A DNA stretch of 64,000 nucleotides from Melitaea cinxia (Eukaryota; Arthropoda; Insecta; Lepidoptera; Nymphalidae): the NCBI RefSeq assembly GCF_905220565.1, contig NC_059422.1, positions 8,886,272-8,950,271 on the forward strand. Direction: 5' to 3'. Under the pieces are notes generated by a model. It saw nothing but the letters and a program-made list of their open reading frames with translations, was not told the DNA's origin and did not search any database. Below are positions 21,596-32,000 of the stretch, piece by piece; position 1 is the stretch's first letter, and the number at the start of each line of letters is the position of its first letter. A program made the translations under genes and the position numbers.

Positions 21596-23838
21596 GAGGT
21601 GGTGAGTAGGTAGGTAGGTAGGTAGAGGTGGCGTATCGGATAGATACGGCTGCCTACTAGCGTCAAGACACCACCAAATCATAGCCTATGAGGACAGGGG
21701 GGAGGATCTGGGCTACTTAAAGCCCAGATCACAACCACTTTCACCCCCTGCATGGCCGACTCTCGAGGAGACTGCTCTCAGTGGCTCGGAGCGACTGCAA
21801 CAAAAGGCTGAGGCGAAAAAGATAATGGAGGGACGACGCGACCCCGAAGACAATACTCAAAAGGCGAAGCCCCGACTGGTGGCGATAGCAAAGTTCGTCC
21901 AGGCTACCATCTCCCCCAAAAGAGGTAAACGACTGTCCCACCTTTCCCCAAAATTGGCGGAAACGAGTGAGCTGCAAATGAAAGCAATAAGCAGATTTAC
22001 CAAGGACGAAAGTCCGAGGTACTCTCAAGCACCATCAGCCACTCGAACGAGGGCCGACATGGGGCAAGTAACACCACCCAGACTTCGACCAGCATCCACA
22101 CCACTACAGCATGCGGAAAATGCGCTGATCGAGTTCCTGGCCATAACAAATGCTAACCGCGAGGTAAGCCTGGCCATATGCAAGAAAATCATGCAGACCT
22201 ACCAGTACAACCATGAAAAGTTGCTGGAGGTGGAACTCGAAGAAGCCGAAGCAGCCATTTATAATAACGACACCCGGCAAGTCCTCAAGGGCAACATGTC
22301 GGGAAGATATATGGCTGCATACAACATCACGTCAGGCTTCGTGGACGCAGTCGAGGACGAGGGACAGAACGACGAAATTCAGACCTTTCACACACCGAAA
22401 GGGGACCCGTTGGTGGTGGTGGCCAAGTGCACGAGAGTGATGCTGGGTGATAGGGTGCTCGGGATGGCTAAAACCATCATGAGTGACCCGGACGCCGAAG
22501 GCGCTTTCGGGGCTTGGAGGCTACCGCAACTGAGATGGACAAACGGGGTACCCGGATGCGGCAAGACAACTCACATAGTCAGGAACTTCGATGAGGACGG
22601 CGAAGTCGTAGTCACAACCACGATCGAGGCAGCGAAAGATCTTAAAGAGAAGTTGGCGCACCGCTATGGCAATAAGGCCAAAACGAAGGTGCGCACAATG
22701 GCGTCCATACTGGCAAATGGTTTTCGTGAGGGCGTTAAGATAAGCCGATTAACGGTAGACGAAGCCCTTATGAACCATTTCGGAGCCATAGTCATGGCTG
22801 CCCGGCTATCGGCAGCAGAAGAGGTGGTCCTCATCGGAGACGTAAACCAGCTGCCGTACATCGACAGGGAAAACCTGTTCGAGATGCGGTACAGCAGACC
22901 TTACCTGACAGTAGGCATCTCATGCGAGCTGTACTGCACGCATCGAAACCCAAAAGACGTTGCTTTCGCCATCAGTGAGGTGTACGACGGGATCTACAGC
23001 TCGAGCCCGATCATCCACTCGTTGCGCATGGAAGGATTCACCGACTCACGAATACCAGCAGAACAGGACCGGACCCTGTACCTGACTTTCACGCAAGAGG
23101 AGAAGAAGGCGTTGATAGGTCGGGGATACGGAGCTGGGGAGGGGTCGAGAATTCTGACCATTCATGAGGCGCAGGGACAGACGAGTGAAAACGTCATTGT
23201 TATCCAGACGAGGGCGGAGAGGCTTCGAATCCATGATAGTGTCTCGCACGCGGTGGTCGCGGTGACTAGACACACTAACACCTGTGTCTATTACACCGAC
23301 GACAAGGACGACGCAATTGGCTACTTCGTCAGAAGGGCGGTGGAGGCTAACCGTAGGCAGATTCTCGAGCACAGCCTCAAAATGGCGATCCATAATAGGG
23401 ATGCGAATGTTATTGAGGATGTGCTCGCGAAACTGGCGGCGGGCGCTGGTTTAGAAAAATGAGAGTGGCCGTCGACAATGCGGTAAATTAACAATGTAAA
23501 ATATAAAGCATGTAGTGCATTATAAAATTAATGGAGCATGTAAGAAAACAAAAAACAAAAAAAACATAATAAAAAAAAAAAAAAAAAAAAAACAAAAAAA
23601 AAATTGACGTAAGTGATTATTCTAGTAATTGTTATTTAATTTAATTCTAATAATTATTCTAATTATTATTATTATATAATTATATATATATCTCTCACGG
23701 TCAGTTCTGGACTCACTACGAAATAGAGAAAATAAGCTTTAGTTCGTAATTCGAATGCAATGTTGAAAATAATACGCCTCAATACTTGAAAATTAAAATT
23801 TAAATAAAAAAAAGGCATGGGCACTCAAGAGCCTATGG

Positions 23839-23871
<33 letters not shown>
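21596..23871 (+). mobile_element. Poly(A)-tailed retroelement carrying a viral-type SF1 helicase ORF
   Basis: A 14-bp direct repeat, AATAAACAATAATA, flanks it (21582-21595 and 23872-23885). The 3' end is GAGCCTATGG followed by about 43 A. The 5' junction holds a short (GGTA)n run (21607-21624). Between are one long ORF, a 3' UTR with an internal A-rich stretch (23535-23602) and a TCAGTTCTGGACTCACTACG block. This is the anatomy of LINE-mediated target-primed insertion, probably of a 5'-truncated element. Published reports, from memory, describe insect R1 LINEs with a tobamovirus-like helicase domain at the ORF2 C-terminus; this copy could be such a C-terminal remnant, but no RT sequence is present to prove it. 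Confidence 0.8.
21825..23462 (+). CDS. Superfamily 1 helicase-like ORF of RNA-virus (alpha-like/virga-like) type
   Basis: Uninterrupted 545-codon frame. The SF1 viral helicase motifs are all in order: Walker A GVPGCGKTT at 241-249; motif Ia around VVTTTIEAAKDL at 262-273; DEA box TVDEAL at 310-315; motif III LIGDVNQLPYIDR at 336-348; CTHRNPKDVA at 371-380; motif V TIHEAQGQT at 445-453; motif VI VAVTRHT at 478-484. In virga- and alpha-like viruses this domain is the NTPase/RNA helicase of the replicase. No methyltransferase or polymerase domain is present. The first about 230 residues are charged, contain a low-complexity Ser/Pro stretch (60-95), and match nothing I recognise. The frame is open upstream of the ATG to 21618, so the start is uncertain. 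The region is much richer in GC than its AT-rich surroundings. It may be a mobile-element protein, an old viral acquisition or both. Activity and expression are unknown. Confidence 0.85.
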   Translation: MEGRRDPEDNTQKAKPRLVAIAKFVQATISPKRGKRLSHLSPKLAETSELQMKAISRFTKDESPRYSQAPSATRTRADMGQVTPPRLRPASTPLQHAENALIEFLAITNANREVSLAICKKIMQTYQYNHEKLLEVELEEAEAAIYNNDTRQVLKGNMSGRYMAAYNITSGFVDAVEDEGQNDEIQTFHTPKGDPLVVVAKCTRVMLGDRVLGMAKTIMSDPDAEGAFGAWRLPQLRWTNGVPGCGKTTHIVRNFDEDGEVVVTTTIEAAKDLKEKLAHRYGNKAKTKVRTMASILANGFREGVKISRLTVDEALMNHFGAIVMAARLSAAEEVVLIGDVNQLPYIDRENLFEMRYSRPYLTVGISCELYCTHRNPKDVAFAISEVYDGIYSSSPIIHSLRMEGFTDSRIPAEQDRTLYLTFTQEEKKALIGRGYGAGEGSRILTIHEAQGQTSENVIVIQTRAERLRIHDSVSHAVVAVTRHTNTCVYYTDDKDDAIGYFVRRAVEANRRQILEHSLKMAIHNRDANVIEDVLAKLAAGAGLEK

Positions 23872-23875
<4 letters not shown>

Positions 23876-24062
23876 AACAATAATATGGAACAACGGTACG
23901 TATTTTTTATACAAAATATATTTTTCAATACAAAATTCAACGAGTGATTAATAGTTGAAAATATATAAACTATGGAACAACATAAAACCACTCGTCAAAA
24001 ACATAATAAATAAAAATATATCACCTGTGTCAGTAACAGCTATTCTAATAGTTATTTGAAAT

Positions 24063-24173
24063 GGGTTCGAACATTTTTGTATGGAGCCTGGCATATCTAG
24101 CCGCCGCCATCATGATTTGAAAAAAACCAAGATTGCGGCGGCTAGATATCCCCAAAGGTTCGTACCCCTTTAT
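24063..24173. repeat. Short inverted-repeat element (MITE-like)
   Basis: ATATCTAGCCGCCGC near the centre-left pairs with GCGGCGGCTAGATAT on the right, and outer GGGTTCGAAC pairs with GTTCGTACCC. No coding capacity. Confidence 0.6.
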
Positions 24174-24276
24174 AATTACCTACAATATCACAAAGATATG
24201 ATCTATGATAATTCAAAAAATAGAGATAGCATTTTTTTAGTCTATCTGGAAAATTATTGTATATCTAAAACTAGCA

Positions 24277-24575
24277 CGACATGCGTTGGCGCAACGGTCA
24301 CAGCACTGATTTGTGGCTGTTGCGCTGGAGTTGCGGGTTCGATCCCCGCACATGACAAACATTTGTATTGGCCATACAGATGTTTGCCGTGTTCTTGGGT
24401 GCTTATGCAGTCCTTGTGGGTCTCCCCACCGTGCCTCAGAGAGCACATTAAGCCGTCGGTCCTGGTTGTTATCATGTACACCTGTAACTCGCATTGAAGC
24501 AGCGTGAGGGATAAAGCTCTGATCCTTCTCCTGTATGGGGAACGAGGCCTATGCAGTGGGATATTACAGGTTGAA
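24277..24575 (+). mobile_element. Family C SINE, near full length
   Basis: A-box region GTTGGCGCAACGGTCACAG, B-box GGGTTCGATCCCC, body with GCCGTGTTCTTGGGTGC, and an RTE-like tail (GGCCTATGCAGTGGGATATT). No TSD found by eye. Confidence 0.8.
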
Positions 24576-24589
24576 GCTCTGATACTAGT

Positions 24590-24995
24590 TGTGCACCCCG
24601 GTTTCATCCGCTTCTCTTTGAAGAAAACACATTCTAAAATATTTATCCTATACCCTTTCTTGGTAAATGGACTATCCAACATCAAAAACAAATTTCAAAT
24701 CAAACCAGTTCAGCCTGAGATTAGCGTGTTCAAACAAACAAACATTTTGGCCTTATCCCTAATATAATATTATAAATGTGATTGTAAGTTTGTTTGTTAC
24801 GCTTTCACGTGAAAACTACTTAACCGATTGTGATGATTCACAAAACTTTGTACACATATTCTTGGAGGTATTAGACGTAACATAGGATACATTTATTTAA
24901 AAAAGTGCGTGCGTACAAAGTACACGTATGTCAGAATGGAAACTTTTTTGGCAAACTGATATTTAAGCGAAGCCGCGGGTAAAAGTCAGTTCTTA
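24590..24995 (+). repeat. Family H followed by family I remnants
   Basis: 24700-24775 carries CCTGAGATTAGCGTGTTCAA. 24776-24995 carries GTTTGTTTGTTACGCTTTCACG and CGAAGCCGCGGGTAAAA, which appears inverted at 38948-39130. Confidence 0.5.
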
Positions 24996-25139
24996 ATATT
25001 AATATATAATAGTGCAAAAACATGAATATATTGACGGGGCTTCTAATATTACAAAAACTATTAAGTTCATTATCAAATCAAATTAAATAAAAATAACTCT
25101 ACTTCTTAATTATTGGCTTCAAAAACACTTTCATTCCCA

Positions 25140-25425
25140 ACATATATATTTTTTAACCTTCTCAATCTCTCTCCCCCTATAACTTAGGGAAGTGAAAAAT
25201 AGATGTTGGCCGATTTTCAGACCTACCCAATATGTACACAAAATTTCATAATATTTAATTAACCCTCTTAACCCCCCCCCCCTCCCCTATAACTTAAGGG
25301 GTATGAAAAATAGATGTTGTTCGATTCTCAGACCAATGCACACAAATTTCCATGAGAATCGGTCAAGCCGTTTCGGAGGAGTTTAACTACAAACACCGCG
25401 ACACAAGAATTTCATATATTAGATT
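25140..25425 (+). repeat. Two tandem family G copies
   Basis: TGAAAAATAGATGTTGGCCG occurs at about 25190 and a variant at about 25302. The second copy includes a C-rich run and GCCGTTTCGGAGGAGTTTAA. Confidence 0.55.
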
Positions 25426-25429
25426 TGAC

Positions 25430-25826
25430 GGATACATGGTTTAAATTCTGGACGGATTTCGATGAAGCTGTTTAATATGGCAATATCCAGCCGTGTATTC
25501 CTATCAATCCATGGCTTTTTAAATACTCCGACCTAGGTGAAATAGCTACGTCGATAATTATCCGTATACGATTGGGTTTCTCCTATACACCTGTGTTCTT
25601 GGCTAAATTGCGCATTCGTGACAGTTCCTTATGTGAATGTGGCTTGGAGGAAGGATCTCTCGGTCATTTGTTTTTTAATTGTCCGAAATTAACTGCATCA
25701 CTATATGATATGTTTCCCAAAAACATTCCGCGGCCGGTTAGTGTTTGTTTTCTTCTAACTTTAGTGCCAACTCCTTTTTGTGTTGTCTTAGCTAAGTTTA
25801 TTAGAACAAATGATATAAAACTATGA
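25430..25826 (+). mobile_element. Jockey-type LINE C-terminal fragment
   Basis: Reads RIRLGFSYTPVFLAKL, then a CECG...H-x4-C zinc-knuckle-like motif (SLGHLFFNCPKL), a signature of Jockey ORF2 C-termini. It lacks RT. It overlaps the probable 3' flank of the neighbouring minus-strand gene, and its TTTATT at 25797-25802 could serve as that gene's AATAAA. Confidence 0.7.
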
Positions 25827-26040
25827 TTTACCATAAAATAAAATTAAATAATCATTTCAAATATTTTCAATTAAGCGCAGCTTAAGCGGCTTAACCCACT
25901 ATTGTACTGTCAAAAACGGATTGTCTCCGGACTTCAATACACTTTCAACACCTGTCATTGGCAAAATCATCGGCGAAAAGCTGATGGAGCCATAGTCTTT
26001 AAAGAAGAAGAACATGGTGAAGCTGTTATTAAGATAGTAT

Positions 26041-29000
26041 TTATAAATTGCTGCTGTCTTCCAAAGAAACGATATTTTTGTCCAGCTCTCCAGAAGATAA
26101 CTTGTTGAACCGTTTTCTCTTATCGTCTTTGCCGTGGTGTTTCTTGTGGCCCTTGTTCTGTGATAATTTAAATACTTTATAAATAATGCTACAGTTTTAC
26201 AATCTCAGAGAAGTAATTTGCAACTTTGCGGAATTATGCAAAGTTGCAAAGTATTTGTATATGATTGTAAAGGAAGGAATTCTTCTTTGTAATGCAAAAA
26301 TATATAGTTATGAGATCACCTTTCGCTTCTTCTTATGTCCGTGTTTCTTGTGTTTCTTCTCGCCCTCAGCCGACGAGTCGGGCACATGTGACTTGCGTCG
26401 GTTTTCTACAGGAGCCATGTATGTTGGTGCTGGTTCCTTAAAATAGATTCATTTTATATTATTTATTGATTGAACATAATTATAATGTTTGTACATACAT
26501 TTTAAGGCACAATATCACATAGACGCCGACACTATAGAGGGCGCCACGGTCGCTTAGACTGAATGATTGAAAATAATCGAAAATTTCGATCTAGCGGGTA
26601 CATCGTTCCATAGCTTAGTTGGCTAGAGCACCGACACGGTAAGTCGGAGATGCAGGTTCGATCCCCGCTGGAACGGTCGATTTTTGATATGATATTAAAA
26701 AATTGTTCACAATATCACACTTCAGCCTATCGCAGTCCACAGCTGGACATAGGCTTCCCCATGTTCTCAGGCTGAACTCATGTGTTTTGCCCTAGTCACT
26801 AGGCTGGGCAGGCGAGTTGGTGACCGCAGTACTGACTTTGTCGCACCGAAGACGCTGCTGCCCGTCTTAAGACACAACATAGTTATGTTATATTATTATG
26901 TAAGTTAGTTTACCGTCTACTTTATATAAAAAGGCTTATAAAAATTGAAGAAATTTATCGTCTATGTAGAAAAATCCTTACATAATAATGTTTTATACTG
27001 ATTATGAAGGAGCCAGTGAAAACAAGTTGACAATAACTCAAAACAAAAGGCAATTAATAAAAAGTTTTTAGACAGTTTTTACAATACGAATAAATACGTA
27101 TTTGACCCAATAGTGGGGCACGTTGGTCGTTGTGCCGTGTTACCTTGGGTTTGTTCGCTCTCCTGACGCTGTTACTGGCGTCGCTGAAGTAGCCGTTCAT
27201 GTTCATGTTGGAGTCTTCCACGAAGAGTGGCTCGCTCGTGACGTCACTTCCGCGCAGGTACTTGCTGCCGCGGTTCTTCACTGAGAACCTGGGACGTGAA
27301 CACAGGTTTATTGTGGAACTGAAGTAATACCTATGTGTTTGTTATAACTAGGAAGATAATTTATATAGTGTAACATTAACAGATAAGTAATTAATTCCAA
27401 AATGAACAAGTTCCACTCAAATACGTAAAGTGCAAAAATTCATAAAGTGAAAAACAAATTAAAATCATTCAAATTAAGTAATTTTATGGTGTAATATATG
27501 TAGTAGTGTATATATTCTTTGTTTGTATCTATTTCCATATTGGACGAGGAATTTATTACGAATCATTTAACTTAAAATATACATGAATAATTGGAGTAAT
27601 TATTTTATTTTTATTAATAGCTACAGCTTTCATAGGATATGTTTTACCTTGAGGGCAAATATCATTTTGAGGAGCCACAAATTAATCGAAAATATTAAAA
27701 AAAAATATCACTTTTGTATGTGCCGAAAAAGTACTGATTTTTAGATTAGGTGCTTAATATAATAGTGAGATAAAAATCAATTATTTAGACAACAGAGTGC
27801 CTAGTGCGAGTTTTGTTTAATCCGTCTCGCAATAACGGGCGTAAATTTTAACTTCATTTTGTATGGGAAATTCGGCATTTCAACCTAGTTCTCGCGTTTG
27901 CCGCTAGATGGCTCTGTATCGATTGTATCGTATACTATTCGTTATCGTCTAGGCTGCACTGTTTAAATTCCTATGCAAAATAATCTTCACGTATAAACGC
28001 GTTTCTCTCATGTTTCTGTGAATAAAACTCGCACTAGGCACTCAGAATACAAAGTGAAGCGAGCGTTAGGCAATGCCCAGTTACCCACCTCTTGTAGTGC
28101 CCATTGTCCGGGTTTGATTTTTTTGGTTTCTCTAATTCGTCCTGTACAGTTTTATGGCCTTGTTTCGACGTTTCACTGTCCGAACTATAAATTAAATTTA
28201 CAATGAATCATAAATTATTTTAAAACGTTATATTAGTATTATGTGTAGAATAAGAATTATATAACAAAAATCATTTCTTGGGAAACTGAGTTTTCTATGC
28301 GAATTTTACCAAAAGTGCTATGTGGCTACGGCACTAAAGAATTTAGCCACCCCCTCTCTTCCCGTGGGTGTCGTAAGAGGCGACTAAGGGATAACACGGT
28401 TCCACAACCACCTTGGAACTTAAGAAGCCGATCGATGGCGGGATAACCATCCAACTGCTGGCTTTGAAATACACATGCGACAAAGCCAGTACTGCGGTCA
28501 CCAACCCGCCTGCCCAGCGTGGTGACTATGGGCAAAACACATGAGTTCACGTTATTTTTGGCGTAAACTTGTGGAGGCCTATGTCCAGCAGTGGACTTTA
28601 TGGGCTGTAATGATGATTTACCAAAAGTTCTGTTGTTAGAGTCTACTTACTCAAAACTTGTATACTTTCCAGAGTCCTAATCTACATTCCTTCCAAAGCT
28701 TTTGACACATTGACCAAAGCGTTACGACACTCACTTATACTTCATTATCATCATTCCAGCCTATTGCAGTCCACTGCTGGACATAGGCCTCCACAAGTTC
28801 GCGCCAAAAATGCGTGAACTCATGTGTGTTGCCCATAGTCACCACGCTGGGCAGGCGGGTTGGTGACCGTAGGGCTGGCTTTGTCGCACCGAAGACGCTG
28901 CTGCCCGTCTTCGGCCTGTGTGTTTCAAAGCTAGCAGTTGGATGGTTATCCCGCCACCGGTCGGCTTCTCAAGAACCTTGTTATCCTTTAGTCGCCTCTT

Positions 29001-32000
29001 ACGACACCCACGGGAAGAGAGGGGGCTATATTCTTTGGTGCCGTAGCCACACAGCAGACTTATACTTCAGTACATATAATTCTTTATCCGAATGTCGTAC
29101 TAACCGTCTCTCTAAACTGGTCAACTCGTTTTCATTTCCCTTGTTGTGAACTTTCTCGCTCATCCTCTGGACCACATTCTCAATGTCCCTCATTCTGTTA
29201 CCGATCGCGTCCACAAGCGCCTGCAGACCCGTCGGCTTGTCTTTCTTTTCGTCGTGACTCTGGAATTTAGAAATAACGTCGACTTGAAATATTGGTGCTC
29301 ACTACCAAATGATTAATTTATTGCAGTTTTTAACCGCCTTCAATAAAAGGAGGAGGTCCTCAATTTCATTTTAAATTATTGCATTTGCATATTAATTGCA
29401 TTCTAAAACTCATGATATATGATAAAATAGATTGTTTTAACTTGTTTTTTTATCCCGAAGATTTGCTTTATACCTTACAGTATTGTATTAAGGGAGGGAG
29501 GGATAAACCTGGCTCAAAATCGTCAGGGTTGTGGAGAAGAAAAACTTCATTTGAAACCCGGAATGGGTTCTCCGTCAAGCATTAGTGGCATAGCTCTAAA
29601 ATGCGAAAGACTCCTGCGGCCGAACTGGCTCCACACGTATCGACTCGTCGTTCCTGTGAGCCTAGCCAGTGAGGTCGAGAGGGTGGCGAAGAGCTTAGGT
29701 AGCTCGGCATTCTCCTGAAGAGTGTCCTAGGCAATACAGTGTCTTTCAGACACTGTCTAAATCGTCTGCAATAGACGGATTAAGGCCAATGATTGTATTT
29801 TATGTTAAATTATTAAATATTTACACTATTATAGTTATATTAGCGTTATCCTCTATAACAAATGTAGAATAATATAATAAAATTAGTTTTTACCCTTGAA
29901 TTGTCAACGTCCATCGCAGGATCGTGTTCGTTCCACAGATTTTGAGGAATGTCTGTCCAAGTTGCCTAAAAGCATTTATTGATCTTAACATTAATATAAT
30001 TTAAACAGTTTTACATATATTTTGAAATACGGCTATGGGTGCTAAGTATATAGTTACATGGTTTATTTTCCTAATTCGACAATAACGTGTTTATGAAACT
30101 TTTTGAAATTTTTCTAGTTGATAAAGTAGGAGGGAAGGTCTTGGGATAAACTCATCCTTTATACGTATACGTGTTTTAAACAGATTCCCAACAAATCTCG
30201 TTAGAGTTTTTTGTTGGCGCAACGGCCACAGGACTCATTTGTGGCTGTTGCGCTAGCGGTTGCGGGTTCGATCCCCGAACATGACAAACATTTGTATTGG
30301 CCATACAGATGTTTGCCGTGGTCTGAGTGATTGTGCAGTCCTTGTAGGTTTCCCCACCGTACCTCGGAGAGCACGTTAAGCCGTCCTGCACATGATAGCG
30401 ATCGTGACTCATAGTAGGGAATATATCCGTCAACCCGCATTGGAGCAGCGTGGTGGATTAAGCTCTGATCCTTCTCCTACATGGGGAAAGAGGCCTATGC
30501 CCAGTAGTGGGATATTACAGGCAAAGCGTATCAATGTGTTCGAGTATGAACAGTCCGTCCATGGGAGGAAAAGAGAAATAATGAAGGAAACTTACTTTTG
30601 GAAGTACATTTTGTGTAACGGATGCAGTGTCGTACATTTTTTCCTCCGAAACCTCCGCTACCTGATCCACAACCAATTGTCATTTATCAAGTGTGCGACT
30701 TCATATTTATTTTTGTACCAATATATTGAAGGTAAACGATTGTGGATATCATAAGAGGCGACTAAGGAATAACAGTTCCACTACCACCTTGGAACTTACA
30801 AAGCCGACCGATGGCGGCATAACCATCCAACTGTTTGCTTTGAAACGCACAGGCCGAAGGTGGGCAGCAGCGTCTTCGGTGCGACAAAGCCAGCCCTGCG
30901 GTCACCAACCAACCCGCCCAGCGTGGTGACTATGGACAACACACAGTTTACGCCATTTTTGGCGCAAACTTGTGAAGGCCAATGTCCAGCAGTGGACTGC
31001 GATAGGCTGAAGTGATGATGAAGTGTATGATATTAAAGGTATGAGAAGTATGAGCCGACCATGGATAGAACATACGAAACCTTGTAATCAATGACCAGTT
31101 TATTAAATCTTAATAAGTTCTACTCAGATTTAGAGTTAATACTGCTCCGGAAAGAGAACCACCTTAAGGAAATTTCATTATAAATTTAATGTCAGAAGAA
31201 GTTCTTATTATGTCGTGTAGTAAATTAACCGCAATTTTTCAATGGTTCTTAACTAAATGGGGTGGTGTGTTTTGACTGTTAAATTATGGTGCTTTTATAA
31301 TAATTCTCAGTTTAGGAAATATTTCAAAGTATTTGCAATAATCCGACAGTGAATATTAATAGTATCTAATATTACAATAAGTTGTGTTCATTATAATTCT
31401 TAAAAATTATGTGGTGTCGTGGGACACCAGGTCCGAAGTTCCTTCGGATAGTGTATAGGCAACACAATTTGAAAAAAAAAATGTTGAATTTTATATATAT
31501 TTTCTAGTTCTTGATTTTTTTAATTTTGTTGATTGGTTTTTATTAGGTACATATTACAGTATTTAGGAATTTTAGTATTTTAGAAAATAACAAATACCGT
31601 AAAATAATAATCAGACAAAATAATAATAAGAATTCAAACTATTAAGTGAAATAAAAAAACATATGTCTATTTATTTTTGTCGACAGTATAAAATTACATA
31701 AATAATTTAAAAAAAAGTTTACTAGTAATATTTTAGTTTTACAAAAGTCATATTATACAGTCGTGTGACTGATATTACGTCACTTCCGTTATAAATTTTT
31801 CTAACGGTTTTAGTTTTACATTTATGTCAGTTCGGTCGCCCAGCCAAATGTCAAGCCTGCCGTAAGGAACTTCGTTCCAATATTGCAAAGTAATTTATGC
31901 AATATTTCGCTGGTATTAGGATTAAATTTTTTAGTTTTATTTTATTTGTTTAAGTAAGTAGTGTGATATTAACCTTGACATTCAGGGGGGTCTCTTCAAA

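Noticed and set aside
23046..23393. 115-codon minus-strand ORF
   Set aside because: Shadow of the helicase ORF.
21825..23462. Host DNA helicase (for example UPF1/Pif1-like)
   Set aside because: Motif spacing and wording (GVPGCGKTT, GDVNQLPYIDR, HEAQGQT, VAVTRHT) fit alpha-like RNA virus helicases; there are no introns, and a TSD and poly(A) surround it.
26606..26680. Functional tRNA-Thr (anticodon GGT)
   Set aside because: Position 33 is not T, the T-stem is mismatched, and a SINE tail follows that is shared with another locus.
28814..29149. 111-codon ORF with MNSCVLPIVTTLGRR start, also seen at several other loci
   Set aside because: Recurrent read-through of inverted family A, not a gene family.
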